The notes: generated by a model not told the origin, from the sequence alone. Shown: positions 37,117-59,108, counted from the first letter of the stretch. The stretch: DNA of 64,000 nucleotides from Branchiostoma lanceolatum (GCF_035083965.1 NC_089724.1:9356910-9420909); one strand, 5' to 3'. Numbers and translations: made by a program.

Positions 37117-40100
37117 CTAATAATGGAATATATACCAATAAACCACATTGAATAACAGCAATGCACACACAAGGAGTGCCCGAGTGGCCTTGTCTATTTT
37201 CAACGCTAAAATCTCTGCTCTTTCCGCTGCACTCGGACCAATAGATCTGACGTTAAAAGCAGGTATATTTCTGTAATGAGTTGTCCCTAGCGTTACATGT
37301 GGAACATAGGTTACAACGGCACTGTCGTTACAACTTTGATGAGTATGTTGCAAAGCTGTACTTCCAACTTCAGCCTTGGGAATGTCTTTCTTTTGAAGAG
37401 ATTTGAACTTTCCCTGTTTAACAACAACGACCCATTCTTTAGTCGGTAGTTCGTGCCATCTGCACGGGCCAGGAGTGCGCAGGCGCGCTCGAGGGATGAC
37501 CACAGGTTGGCTGTTGATAGTATGTTGGCAGCCTTGGAACCTCCAGCTGTCCCACAGGTTTTCCCCGGGCGATTTTAGTCCGGGCCGAGGTATCAGGATG
37601 GCCGGATTTCTTCTCCTCTTCTGTTCCTCCTTCCGGATCTCTTTTTGTTCCTGAGATAATGTATTATTCAAAAACGCTTTATCAGCTCTTGTGCATGGTT
37701 AAAGAATTATGGACATCATCTGTTTCTGATGCAAACTTCTTCTTGCTAGCACGTATACACATACTAGGATATCTTTTTTAATAAAAAGATTCTTTGTACA
37801 CAGCGTAACCAAATAATCTATTCAACCGACGTTTCTTTCTCAGGGCAATTCTGACTGGTTAACATTACGCTGCAGGTGTCCCTGCTTATCGATGCGTTCC
37901 CAAATGTTTTCTTTTTTAGTTGTCTCTTTTCTGTGCCTGAGATCCATTCTACCTGGTGATATGTATAGTAATAGGTATATTTGGTGACATAGTTACATAC
38001 CTTTTCCTGTATGTAAGTTGATATGTAGTGAGCTACAACCGTCTCTAGGAGTGCTGCAATTACAAGGGATAGGCACCCCAACATCCAGATGTCCATGGCT
38101 CTAGGCTTTTTGACCTGTAACGTCAGAATAGAGAGGGATTACATAGAAGTTTCGCTTTGCAATTTGAGACAAAACGTGCTTACATCCAAAAATCCTTCAC
38201 GTATCCGATTCCTTTTTGTGTTATACCTCATGTCATGGTTTCTCATTCTAATTAGAAACTGACGAGGCTTGAATTTAGGGGATTGCAGCCAACCAGTTAA
38301 AATCTTTGGGCACTATGATGGCATGATGCCGGTCAGGATATTCGAGCAAGAAGGATGTAACAAGGCCTGAAAACAGTTCAACCTACCCACGGCATTTGTG
38401 TAGCTTTCCCCGTCTGTAGGATCATGGACAGGACTGCAGTTGTACCCAGGACAACCCTAGCGGAGACTGTTGCCGGTGTCAGGGGTAGCCATGTTTGTAA
38501 GAACGCGGCCAGCACGAGAACAATAGACGGCAGGTAGTTCGCGAGGATGTAGTGGGAGAGGACTCTTCGGAGACGAATATTCACCTCCAAAGACGTGTGC
38601 GCACTGGTGTCTAAGAAAAATAAACAGTTACGACCGGCACTGTGCATCTATATCCTGTAGTACATAATAAATATCCAAGCAGATCTATCGGTGACAAGTC
38701 AGTATCAAAAGAGCCAATTGCAAAAAGTATCCCAAACCACCGGAGGTTCTGGATACTTGTTGGTCCTTTTGATACTGCCTTGCCACCGATAGATCTGCAT
38801 GGATCCGGAGATTAATCATTTACTACAGGATATAGATGTACAGTGCCGCGTCAAGCAGTCAAATTCTAAATCTACCAAAGGAAGGTTGCCTGTAGACTTC
38901 AACCAACAAAAGCTGCAAGTGAGTTAGAACATTATAAATCTAAGATCATTTTAGACAGTAGAGCTATAACTAGTACTTTGATACCTTATTTGATATAATA
39001 TTGTAAAGCCATTACCGTTTATGTAGTGTTCACAGGACTGAAGCTGCTGTTGACAGTCACCGATGACAAGATTACAATTAGCACAAACAGTTCCATTGCA
39101 TGCGTCTGAAAGTGACGTCAGACAAGTTTCTTTGCGGTAGTCACAGATCTGCTGGAAGAATTGGCAATCTGGAGAACATAGAAAAGAAAAATCAGGTGGG
39201 ATAATAATCATTAAAACACAGGAGCATACACACGCAAGGAAAAACACATATACACGCACGTACAGAAACACACATATACATACATACATACACACACACA
39301 CACTTTTACACAAACACACATACACACACACATTTACACATGCATTTTCTCTTTACTGGCTTTCTTTCAAAAAAAGATTCGGCCGAAGTAGAGAAAGTCA
39401 TTCCAAAAGAGACTACTCGCCAAAACAAAAACTGTATCGAGTAAACTAACCTGTGACATTCTCACGGAAAGACTTGAAGCCTGCCTTCTGCTCCGTCCCC
39501 ACCAATATAAACTGTGATACGATCCCTCGGGCGTCGACCTTGATAGGTGCATTCTGGATGTGCTGAGAAGGCTGCAGTCTCAGCCGTATTCCATTGTCTG
39601 ACAAAAAAGTTTCTATTTTATCTCTAGTGAAGCTCCAAATGGATCATCACAAAGTACAAAGTTTAGTGTAATAATAATTAATTGGATGGGATTGAAACCG
39701 ACTAAATTTATTCAGCGGATTGTCTGCTAATGTAGGGATTCGATAGGCATTTGGCCTTGCATCGATTTATGTTGTATATTTAAAATGTACTAGAGATTTT
39801 AAATCGCACAAGTAATATACCCTAAATTATGTATATAATGATGGTGGTTTTAATGTAAGCTGACTTATAAATACATACCAAATTAAGACTTCTTAGTCTG
39901 CCATGTAGAATCATTAATAAAGTGTCAAGTTTCAAAGAAAATTTTGTAATGCAATGATGTCTAATTCAAACTCACATGCATATAGCACCACCTGGCAGAC
40001 TTGTGTGTCTAGTGGGTATCTCTCCAGCTTGGCCACACAGTTGAGAGTTAGCAAACGTCTGTTTGTGAATGTTGAAGATCAAGAAATGAAAGATTATTGA

Positions 40101-42514
40101 TGGCCACACCTTAACATCTGTCTAACGTTATCATCTACAGAATGATATCTATACCGAATGTGTTCCACTACATCCTGTTAAAGCATTTATTTTATTTTTG
40201 GGATACATTTACTACGCCATTCATAGTTTTTCAGCTATGCACGCTCCAGTAATTCGTTAACAAACCTTGCTAATGTTTTATGACATTTTACAACGACTGC
40301 TGTAGCCTACTCGTTTTCATTTTGTTACATGTATTGCAAATGTGCAGGATTTCTCTTTTCCATGTTAAAAGGTATTCTTATCTTATTACACATATGTACT
40401 TATATGTATATATAATATATAACAAATACGTCATCTTGTAGACGACAAGTCCACGTGGATCAAGCCACATGGTACTGTCCCCCTCTTCCTCCGCGGTGAC
40501 CCGGCGGACGGACTGTCCGAAGGCGAGCGGCGGGGACCAGACCAGGGATGGCGACACGGGAACCCACGACGGCGCGATGCCGAAAAGTCGTTCATCAGCC
40601 CAGGACAAAGTGTACTGGAGCCTGACGGAAATGTTCTAAGGCAGGAATTTTATTTCTACTTTTATTTCATAAATTTGGAAAACTTTCTATACTAGTACTG
40701 TGTGAATTGGTTAGTTAAACGATGATCTAGACTATATTCTGTTTATCTGTCTATGACATTTCATACAGATTCATTTGCAGCGTGTTATACAAATTGATAC
40801 AATTACAAAGCTATTCTATGCTCTAACCGTGAACTAAAGTTATAACATAGCGAAATGAATACAGTTTGACAATCTCATTATCTTGCCAAATTCTAAGGCG
40901 CCAGAGACGCTCCTGCTCAATGCTACAATTATGCAGAAATCAATTAATCAATTAATCAACCAATCAACCAATCAATCAATCAATGACATGGATTCTTACC
41001 CCGTGCATTTCTGACAGAGAACCGACGTTAAGGATGTAGACAGCGGAGGCAACGTCCGTCCCTCCTAAACGCGAATGAATTGGGAGCTTACGTGAATATA
41101 ATGGATGCTTTGTAGTGCACTTAACTGGTATGCTCATTTGCAGCTATGAATGAATGAATTGTATTCCCCTTGGCTGTGTTTCACCTGACAACGATGTTGT
41201 TGTTTTTTTTGCATTTTGTGGCTTGCAGCCTTTTACATGATCCTGCCGTTTATGACAGTGATGTAATGGCAGTCAGTAGCGACCTTTCATAACATACAAA
41301 TTATAATATAAATGATATATTACAAACCTATTTCGCTAGGTGCTTGAGTGGAGTCATAGTCGGTAGGTAGAAACTTGCCGGTTTTCCACTTGTCCTGCCA
41401 GTCAGGCCAGCCAATATTTGTCTCCCCAGGATCAAATAAACCCTTAAAACAGTTTCAATATTTCAAGAAAATACGTGAGATTTGTCTTTGGACACAACAC
41501 ATTTAAGTAGTGTACCTCTTTCTTGGACATAAGTACATGTCATCAACACCAATACGGCATGCATGTCTTTCTACATGTAACGTTGCGGGTAAATGTTCAG
41601 CTACCAGACTGTAACTAGTACCTGGCCTCAATCTGATGAACAAGCAGCTAGAATATTTTATCTTTCTCAATCATAAAGCATTGCCTTTTGTACCAAAATA
41701 TTAACTTGCTTCGTGAATAACATCAAGGATACTCCTGGGATCTAAAATTGAATTGCATATTGCATGTTCATCGACGTTATCTACCTCAAATCCCAGGTCA
41801 TCGGCTGCATTTAAAATCGAACATATGAATGATTATTGTAACGAACATTTTGATCTATTCAGTCAAAAACTTAAATCTTATGACAAAACATATTCCATCA
41901 ATTAGAACTCTTTCTGATACAATACATATAGCAATGCATGATATAGCATTGGGTTATACTAGAGATTCTTTGACAATGACGATAACATTCTTATAGCTAT
42001 TTATAGTTTAACCGGTTGCCTATAGATGTTCAAGAAAGGTCCACGTACCTGAGCAGGCAGCAGAAACGTAACACAGCTTGGAACCCATTGCCTGTCCCTC
42101 ACATACCTTACCCATGGGAGGTATTGGGACAGGCCTGTTGCACAAGCGCCGGCGTGTTTGTAGGCCGATGCCACAGGGTGCGGAACAGGCGGTCCAACTA
42201 GTCCACATGCCCCATTTTCCATTGGCTGAAATGCATTCATCAGAAAGCCAAACGTTTTAGTCTGCCCGTCTAAACACAGATCTCTTGTAATTGAGCTTTG
42301 AATGTTTGCTATTCTACAGTATTCTTAACGATACTCGAATGGAAAATCTATCATTTGCGCAATAACTAGATATGATATAAAACATGGCAAAAGAAAAGGA
42401 TAGAGATAAAAATGTTCTATTTTTGTATTGACATAGAAACAGATAGAGACAGCGGGACGGAGAAAGAGACAGGAATGCACTCAGAGCGAGAGAGACAGAC
42501 ACAGACAAAGAGAG

Positions 42515-42561
<47 letters not shown>

Positions 42562-42564
42562 GAC

Positions 42565-42601
<37 letters not shown>

Positions 42602-45199
42602 GACAGAGAGAGAAAGAGAAAGAGAAAGAGAAAGACAGAGATACCTTCACAAAGTTTCCAAAGTCCGGTGTTTCCGAACCCGGTCGAATAACCGATGTAG
42701 CTGACTGGCAATGGCGCAGGATCATTCCACTCTAGAAGAGGCAGATCATCACTGAAGCGCTGGATTGCAATTCTTCCATCAGGAGACCAGCTGATCCAAA
42801 AAGCTCGATGTTCAGTTGGAGACAGAATGTCTTGATAAGATGGGGAAAAAGATGCACGATTTGGAAATCTTTGAATGTGAAATTGAATTGTCAGATGGTC
42901 AAGCTCAAATGGTTAAAACAAATCAGAATTGAATGATTGTTTCAATTAAAAATATTAAAATACCACCCACCTTGAGTGGGACGACCAATCATGTTGGTGC
43001 CTTGAGGTGCGCGACGAATGGCACTCTTACCGTTCCCCCAACCACCGATGACAATCTCGTACATTGGATCTAGGGCCTCATTGCTGCTGGACAGCGCTAT
43101 GTGGGCGTCGCCTGTACCTTGTACCAGGACAAGGTATGGCGAAGTGACGGGTGACAAATCCCATCGGTACAAGTACACGTTGTCTGTTGTCTTGCTGGTA
43201 CAGGCTAGTTATCAATAGATTTACAGAATCATTATGGAAATAGATAAAGAAGCCATATTTGAGCATGCTAGCAGGCATCACATTTCTCGTCAAAGATCTG
43301 TCATGTCTATTCTAGCATTGTGACTCGCTTAAACAGCAACGAGATGCAATTAGTCTAGGCGATTGGTGCAAAAATTGTTCAAATTATGGTACAAACATGA
43401 AACTTGGCCTAAATGTTCTATACAACAATGGAAACAATTTTAGGGGTGGAGCCATTATTAACCTGCTCTTAGCAACTGTTGCTAGGCAACCTTTTTTGCT
43501 TGGCAACGGGTGCTTTGGCAAGCCAGTGTCTGCATTGTTGCCATTAGACGACTTTAGTTTGCAACCGAATGGCACGAAATCGCTTATAGTTGTAACCAAG
43601 ACCTATCTCTTTATAGACGTGAGGATTCCTTTTTGAGTATAAATCTTTTTAAAACTGTTTTATTGCATTTATTTGTCAATTTTCTTATAAAAATGAACGT
43701 TTTTGGCTTTTGTACCATGGTAGTCCATGTGAATAGTTTTTAACAAGTCTAGCTATATTTTGCACCAATCGCCTGGACTAAATATACAATCCATGACAAA
43801 ACGTATGTCGAAAATGTAAATCTGATCACAACACCCAGGCCGTCCAGGCATGTTTAAATGAAGGACCTATAAACTATCACATGTGATCCTGTGGACACTT
43901 CGTGATCGGCTGACATGTTGTGTTAAGACCGACCTTGAGCCGTATTCTATCCTAGCTATCGTTACCGATGAACGGTCATTCTAAAATACGAAGTATTAAA
44001 GCCATAGAGGTTACACACGTCAATAGCGTGATGATGCCCATTGTCCATATGGCACAGCTCAACTGCGAATAACCTTTACAGACCAATTGCTGACATGAAA
44101 TGCAGCATGAAATATTTCCAAGACAGCTTAAAAATGTAGCTATTTGTACTTTAGACTTTGTCTAAGTCTTGCTTTTCTCACCGTATCCACTACATGTGAG
44201 TTATCAGTCAAGCCACACAGTCAAAACCTACCGCATGGTGCACTTGGCACTCTGCACTTCTCCCGGAATTGGCCAGGCTCCATGGTGAGGCACCAAGCTC
44301 CATCTCTGCCCGACGGATCCGGATTCCGACAGTAGTTCCCGTCCAGTCCGTACGCGGGATAGTTAGTGGACGTCCACATGTGTTGGTGTGGCGTCTGACT
44401 GTCCCAGTGCTGACACGTCTTGCCTGACCAGGTGACAGCGACTGTCCCTCGGTAGAATCTACCATTCTCCACCTGACAATCTGCGGTTAGTTCAGAAACA
44501 TATGATAATTTCATATTCATAGTATGCCTTCTGTGAATTGCATACTTGTGCAAGTGCTTTTTTTATGAAACACATTTATGACAAAAGACTTTCCTCGATG
44601 AATATGCAGATATATGCAAATGTTATATATCAATAGTTAATTGAATGTTGACTTCTAGTGCACATTTTCAGTGATTGGGCTTAATAACAGGTCACTACCA
44701 ACACATGTTTACAAACACATACACATATAAACAAATTTTGAAAATGTCTTGTACAATAATCATGTTAGTGACATTTGAATACCCACGACTGCACAGAATG
44801 AACACTAGGTGTGGTGGTGTAAAACGTTACAAGAGTGACACATGGGGTGAGGTAAAAAAAAATGTCTCTATTCAAATGGATTAATTTTCTTTACTGCATC
44901 AGACAACGCCTGGTGTCAGCCACATAAACAATATTGGAATTGTATCTTATATATAATATCAAAAAGACATAAGATGATACCTCCATAGCTAGGTTAATAC
45001 AACATCCATTTTCATAGTTACCCATCAAGGCGTTCATGGACTCCATACCATTATCAGTCAAAATTCTTTCGCGGTAGATATCTTGATAAAAAACACAATA
45101 CGTGTAATGTTAGCGTTATACTAAGCTTGACCTACCTGCTTTGATATGTTGACACCGAGGTAAAAACAATAGTACAAAAGCAGCAAACCCTTGTATCAT
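37117..45199 (-). CDS. Receptor R3: kringle-FA-TSP1 / Cys-loop ligand-gated channel, complete
   Basis: Uninterrupted 856-residue reading in 15 exons, 5' to 3': 45136-45199 (signal peptide 1-21), 44232-44480 (kringle 22-104, six Cys, YCRNPD), 42971-43204 and 42645-42830 (FA 105-244, [16 protein letters not shown]), 42049-42225 (TSP1 245-303), 41785-41804 (micro-exon), 41328-41442, 41000-41064, 40430-40635, 39976-40058 and 39451-39597 (ligand-binding domain 311-515; Cys-loop [21 protein letters not shown]), 39016-39168 (eight-Cys 516-566), 38387-38610 (M1-M2 567-641), 38001-38114 (M3 642-679), 37117-37650 (loop and M4 680-856). All ectodomain junctions are phase 1. M2 reads [14 protein letters not shown] with no Glu at -1', favouring an anion channel. 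It should sit in the plasma membrane with the modules outside. Ligand unknown. Closest to R4. Confidence 0.94.
38635..38848. repeat. Inverted repeat in the R3 M1-M2/eight-Cys intron
   Basis: Ends are inverted copies beginning CGGCACTGTGCATCTATATC (one mismatch) with further paired blocks (AGATCTATCGGTG). The left end is also present at about 50790 in the matching R4 intron, so part of it predates the R3/R4 duplication. Confidence 0.7.
39016..39168 (-). other. R3 eight-cysteine module exon
   Basis: Spacing C-x6-C-x6-C-x7-C-x4-C-x2-C-x6-C-x6-C; one residue shorter between Cys 4 and 5 than R1 and R2. Confidence 0.88.
39235..39345. repeat. CA/TACA microsatellite
   Basis: Imperfect (CA)n with ATACATAC units immediately upstream (in gene sense) of the R3 eight-Cys exon. 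Confidence 0.85.
40930..40985. repeat. (AATC)n microsatellite
   Basis: Tandem AATC/AACC tetranucleotides, R3 intron. Confidence 0.8.
42497..42640. repeat. GA/GACA microsatellite touching the R3 FA-b donor
   Basis: (GA)n, (GACA)n and (GAAA)n blocks. On the gene strand this is a CT-rich tract starting a few bases after the donor of the FA-b exon at 42645. R4 has a longer GA tract at the equivalent place. Confidence 0.9.
43353..43778. mobile_element. MITE with TA target duplication (Tc1/mariner-like)
   Basis: 426 bases. Ends read GTCTAGGCGATTGGTGCAAA and, inverted, GTCCAGGCGATTGGTGCAAA. Flanked by TA at 43351-43352 and 43779-43780. No transposase. In the R3 intron between kringle and FA exons. 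Confidence 0.85.
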
Positions 45200-45280
45200 C
45201 TCTAAGCCGTTGTTCTTGCATCTCACTCCAAGGCTCCCGCAATGGCTCTTAAAGCGTTGCCTGTTGCTAGTCGGCGCCAG

Positions 45281-45306
45281 TAACGAATTAAATATTCATG
45301 AGAGGG
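45281..45306 (-). promoter_or_regulatory. Promoter block shared by R3 and R4 (R3 copy)
   Basis: On the minus strand CCTCTCATGAATATTTAATT lies about 80-105 bases upstream of the R3 start codon. R4 has CCTCTCATGAATATTTGATT at the same distance. The surrounding sequence is much less alike, so the block may be constrained. It contains a TATA-like ATATTTA and a POU-like ATGAATAT core. Confidence 0.5.
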
Positions 45307-45717
45307 TGTATGGCGTCTATTTCTATAGGTAGTGTTGAAGATGGATATCATTTTCTAATGACATCATCATCAGCATAATGCCATATTCCGCCTATACTGT
45401 ACATGTAGATAGACGAATGTTGATGAATATGATCAGATGTAAATCTAGTTCACCCATGTCCAAGACAAGCACAGATATTTTCAGTCTTCATATGCCATGT
45501 CCCGACTACGTACATGTACCTGTATCTACGTAATAGGTCAATACATTTTTAGCACTTTCCAGACGAGAGAGACAGATAGATAGAAACGTTAACATGCACT
45601 ATGTCAATCCGCCATTCCGACAAGATTCCCGTAGTCATTATTTTAGGATAGCCGAGTGTCATTGCGTTGATTGTTGCCATACATTGTCCAATGTACAACA
45701 GTTGAGCATTACAGTTT

Positions 45718-46921
45718 ATTATCTTCGCCGAGTACTATAGTACTCGGGGTAGATTATGTTTTCGGTTGAGCCAGCTGTTCGGTGGGTCTGCATGTATGTC
45801 AAGAGCATAACTCAAGAAACCTTTGATGAATCTTTATGATTTTTGGTAGGTGTGTAGTGGTTGTGCAAAGGAAGGTCAAGTTCAAAAATGGTTTACCTTG
45901 CGTTTTTCAACAGTACTGCAGCGGACTTTTAATTTTTGTGCATTTGTATGTAGGCGAAAAAAGTGACGGAAACGTTGATGGATCTTCATGATATTTTGCA
46001 GGTGTGTAGATGTTGTAGAAACAGAGATCAAGTTCAAAAATTGGTTCTCCTGGCATTTTCCGTCGGTACTGCAGCGGGCTTTGTGTGGATGTGTAATTCT
46101 TGTGGACAACATAACTCAAGAAGCTGTTGATGGATCTGTATGATATTTAGTGGATGGGTAGGGTTTACGGAAAGGAAGGTCAAGTTCGATAATGGGCCTT
46201 CTAGCGAGTACCTAAGGTACTGCAGCGGAGCTTCAAAATTTAGTGGCATATTTTCTGAAAGTGCTATGGTCATGATATTTGTGTGGTAGATAGTTCATGC
46301 CACAAGAAGTAAGTTCTGTAAGTTTAGGCCCCCTAGCGGCTTGTTTAGAACTGCAGCGGGTGTTTTTGTTTTGACATTTGGACACGTATTATTTGAGAAG
46401 GGGTGAAGAGATTGTCGTGAAGTTTTGTATGTAGAGAGCTCAGATGGTGCTTTACACAATCGATGTCTAATTATAGAAAACAGGAGCTAATCTGCATAAT
46501 TAGTAAGGATAATTGTAAATCCATTACATTCCATAATGGGGCGTGTGACAGTGTTCCCGAAACAGGCCAGCAGAAGGCCTTGCCTAGAAGTGTAAATAAA
46601 CAGATGGTGTACATAAATAAACAAATTGGGCAGTCTCACTACAATTCAAACAGATGTGTGGGTCCGGTTTTTTTAAAGTGTTCAGTTTTTGCATTTTTGT
46701 CAAACACACGGTCAAACATAACATATATCAGCACACTATACACATATACTAGTCCTATACCACCAAATGAGTTTTATCCCTATCTAGACTGGACTCATTC
46801 TCTCCCCCCCCCCATCATAACTTTCAAACGGTATGGTGTATGATCAAGTTTGCAGGGGGTGATAAGCATGTAAATATTAATCACTCTCCACAATAAGCCT
46901 TGATTATTTGGCGAAGATAAT
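45718..46921. mobile_element. About 1.2-kb inverted-repeat element with internal tandem units
   Basis: Ends read ATTATCTTCGCC and its exact complement (45718-45729, 46910-46921). Inside are four diverged tandem units of about 135-155 bases, each with a TACTGCAGCGG-like block (near 45911, 46067, 46217, 46351) and a GGTCAAGTTC-like block. No transposase frame. Fragments of the unit occur at 9150-9520 and about 47870-48020. Confidence 0.65.
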
Positions 46922-47623
46922 GTGTTCGTGGAACTCTAGTTCATTCATTATTTTCTTGTATTTATTTCAGTGACTATTTCCCTAAAAGCTAACGTCTAAC
47001 TTGAACGTAGTTTTATAACGGGCATTACAATACATTTGTATCAGTATTTGGTACAGTATTCACCACCCGCATATTGTACTCAGTGACTGTAAAGAAGTCA
47101 TGACGAACATCATTTCGTTTTATGGGACGACAGTTCCAACACTGGGCGGGCCAAAATGTATCCATCAAAGATGGGTGAGTAACTATAGGTATGCCAGACA
47201 GAACATTCTGGCAGAATTAAAGACAGTAGCAATACGCTATATATAATTATGAAAAAAAGAAAAATATCGGCGTTAATGTATAATCAATATATAATAGATA
47301 ATCCTATAATCCACATAATTATGTAAGTCTTGATTAATGTGACAATTTGCTAATCTATATATATGCTTGTCTGCGCTTGCATAATAATGAGCTGAAATTA
47401 ATATTAAAAATACATCTTTTTACACTGATTTCAACATACTTCTATTACACCATATATGACATCAACATATTTTGTTTATATTACCAATTTCAGGCATTTT
47501 ATGACAATTGGCATAGCTTATATTGTCATTTTGCAACATTACTGAACATATATGAGCACAATGTTGGTCGTTACTGAAAATAGATAGCAAAATATTTTTA
47601 CTTACATTACCTCGGTAATGTTG

Positions 47624-48643
47624 GGTCTCACTAAATACCGAAAACAACCGAAAACAACCGAAAACAACCGAAAACAACCGAAAAACAACCGAAAACAACC
47701 GAAAACAACCGAAAACAACAAACTCACTAAATACCGAAAACAACCGAAAACAACCGAAGACAACTCGAAAATAAACGAAAACAAACGAAAACAACCCGAA
47801 AACAACCCGTAAACAAAGAAGTGAACCTCGGACGGTCACGGCCGATTGGTCCTGGTGGCCAACCTTGGTACTGCAGCAGAACTTCTGATTTTCGTATAGT
47901 TGGTCCTGGACATGCCGTAATCTTGACTTTTGGTGGCAGATGTAACGTTGAAGTGATGTAGTTAATATAATCTAGGTGTGTCCCTTACAAGCTCACCTTG
48001 GAACTACAGGAAAATTTTTGTTAAACACTGTAAAGGAGGATCACTGATCAACAGATGTCTTTGATATTCAGCATGCAGTTAGTTTAATACTAAGTGACGT
48101 ACATGTAATCTATAGCAGGTGGAATATTGGTGCATACCAATTATGCAAGTAAGGAAATGATTTGCCTTATTAATACGAAAATGCCACTTTCCTTTAAAAA
48201 AAAGTTATTTGCCCCAGGGCCAGGGTTAGACTGATAATCTCCGCTTCTGGTGATATCTAATCTATTTTATGTACCAATCTTGGGTACACATGGGTGGTCC
48301 CTTTAGTTTGTAGGGTAGGGTTTTCCGAGGGGGCATTATGTAAATTGTCAGTAGAGAGCCAATGCACCCCCTTTGAATGATTACAGATGTTTCAGGATAT
48401 GGGGGCCGCCACCGTTGTTTTCGGTTGTTTGCAGTTGTTTTCGAGTTGTTTTAGGTTGTTTTTATTTTTTTTTGGTTGTTTTCAAATTTTCGGTTGTTTT
48501 CGGTAATTAGTGATTTGGTTGTTTTCGGTTGTTTTCGGTTGTTTTCGAGTTGTTTTCGGTTGTTTTCGGTTGTTTTCGGTTGTTTTCGGTTGTTTTCGGT
48601 TGTTTTCGGTTGTTTTCGGTTGTTTTCGGTATTTAGTGAGACC
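47624..48643. mobile_element. Foldback element with mirrored 10-base minisatellite arms
   Basis: The left end GGTCTCACTAAATACCG and right end are inverted copies. Each arm consists of tandem CGAAAACAAC units (47638-47815), or the complement GTTGTTTTCG (48415-48632). Flanking 10-base repeats GGTAATGTTG and GGTAATGGTG (47614-47623, 48644-48653) match at 9 of 10 positions, consistent with a target duplication. The centre holds a fragment of the 45718-46921 family. Confidence 0.78.
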
Positions 48644-48653
48644 GGTAATGGTG

Positions 48654-49290
48654 TACATATCTATAACACCATAAGGCGATGCATTTTTCCTTTTGCATGT
48701 TTATGTTATCTATATTGTGTATCTATCATGTCAGTATGCTTTAGTGTGGTACCAATGCATGTGCATTGTACGTTTATATGTATATTGCAATAGAAATGTT
48801 GTAACAGAATCTAAGAATAAACAACAGGTTTGTAAAGTGAAGAACAAGCTTGACAAAAACGATGGTACTTTATATGTATATCTGCAATTACGTCTCCTCA
48901 TCGATATACATAGCAAGTGCTTTCCGGTTTTCAAAACACACTAGTCACACAAAGAGGCATACATTTGTTACTGAGCATTGCTCAACATGTAACACGGTGT
49001 AACAATTTTAAGACGTATAACAATACATAATACTCTTATCAAATGTTTAGTGAATATAGTACACATCCAACAGCAACATCTTAAGTACAAATTCGAAAAG
49101 TCCTAACACGCTTGTAATCCGGTCTGGAGTTTTGCCTTGTTAAATTATATGTCATTGTTGATTTAGTCTGTTATTAGCTTGTTATGTGCAGTTTTGATAT
49201 TGAAGTGAAATGGAATACCATAAGAATGAATTATAATGTATACAAGTAAAAAAAACGTATCGCACTTTGACTTGTTTAATTAAGTGTCCA
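48654..49290. other. Intergenic downstream of R4
   Basis: AT-rich, presumably including the R4 3' UTR. No canonical AATAAA recognised on the minus strand and no gene seen. Confidence 0.4.
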
Positions 49291-57631
<8,341 letters not shown>

Positions 57632-57700
57632 CTCTAAGCCGTTACACCGCCTTCCACAATGGCTCGCGAAGCTTTTGTTTGTTACTTAGACCTGTGTTCG

Positions 57701-57726
57701 CAACTAATCAAATATTCATGAGAGGC
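57701..57726 (-). promoter_or_regulatory. Promoter block shared by R3 and R4 (R4 copy)
   Basis: Minus strand CCTCTCATGAATATTTGATT about 75-95 bases upstream of the R4 start codon; one difference from the R3 block. Confidence 0.5.
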
Positions 57727-57769
57727 GTTGGACCGACGAAGATGTGGTACTCACCAATCGTACAAAATG

Positions 57770-58620
57770 GCTGTGGACAAGACATGACTAAGTTAATTTG
57801 GAATGACAGTTCCATCGCTGCGTAGGTCAAAGGACACGGTTGCCATTTTCGAATATTGGTATAGTTCTACGGGTGTCAAGTAGTCTGTCTGTGTCTATCT
57901 AATAGTATCTATCTAAAGTATCTCTCCATAGATAATGCGTCTGTATCTACCTATTTCTCATTCGATAGGTTGCTATGTGTCTAATTATCTGCACTCTCAC
58001 TCAAAAACTGGAGAGGAATCAGTGGGCTTGGTAGGAACAGTTTAATGAGGAACAAGATTTTTTAGCCACGTGGTGGGTGGGTGGTCAAATTTTTTTTCTC
58101 TAGAGAGCACGGAACGTTCCGCCGTTGCAAAGGCACTAGACTGACGGAATCACGTGACTATGGGTACGGGTCAGAGTTCGTGCCGTGCATATAATTAAAC
58201 AATTTAGGCTCCGCCCAAATGCACACTATCATAAGCAGACAACAATCAAAGAAGACATGGCATGAACTGATCATTGTAGATAACACATGGCTAACTTAAT
58301 TCGAAATTACAGTTCCATCGCTGGGTGGGTCAAAGGGCACGCATACATGCAAGTGTCGAGTATCATTAGTTCTAATTGCAAGGTCTCGCGGGTGTGGTGT
58401 CTCTGTATCTATCTATCTGAAGTACGTCTCTATAGATAGCGTGTCTGAATCTTTCCATCTCTCTATTTATAGTGCGTTTTTTATGTTTCTATTTCTCCAC
58501 AGATAGTGCATCTGATTCCATCTTTCTCCATTAGATATAATGTCTGTATCTATATGTTTAGATATTGCGTCTGCTAGATAGTATCTATCTCTCCATAGAT
58601 AGTTCGTATTCATTTTAACG
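57770..58620. repeat. Intergenic duplicated and TATC-derived repeats between R4 and R5
   Basis: A block with ACAGTTCCATCGCTG near 57808 recurs near 58310, and related ATCTATCT/CTCTCCATAGATA repeats run from about 57895 to 58600. Beyond it, to 59108, DNA is AT-rich with no gene seen. Confidence 0.6.
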
Positions 58621-59108
58621 GCATCAACAGCTACCTAAAAATCCCTTCAAAGAATGCAGCAAGATATGAGATTAACTACCTGAAATCTTTTAATTTTACA
58701 TTAATCAGCCTCAACAATGTCCATAGCTATGCTCAACAACACGTGACTTTACACTTGTATACATTCGACCTCTTGTTTTCTTCTTTCTCACAAATGAATG
58801 TAATTCCCTTTCCATGAACGATAAAATACTTATGAGTGCAAAATACTGAATCAAATTGCAAAAGGTACAGAAGATAACAATTTTGTAACGGGTAAAGAAG
58901 ATAAAACTCCATATGTATATACAGTTATTCTAACTATACATATAATGTAGTTCACAACGACTGTTCTGACTATTCATTTAGATGTCAAAGAATATTGCTA
59001 ACTTATACATAAGTTTGGTACTAGATATCACAATTATACATGTGGCAAACTTGAAAAGAATGATTCTGATAATCAGAATTAAGTCATTTAACTTGCATAT
59101 TCTGACAG

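Noticed and set aside
42417-42735. Open frames in the GA-repeat region (Leu-Ser or Arg-Glu runs), and the same at 54666-54951
   Set aside because: Products of the microsatellites; only the FA-b exon part is real coding sequence.
43397-43636. 79-residue open frame in the R3 intron
   Set aside because: Lies wholly inside the TA-flanked MITE and has no transposase features.
47462-48793. Phe/Val/Ser-rich open frames in the decamer arms
   Set aside because: Translation of the CGAAAACAAC minisatellite on either strand.
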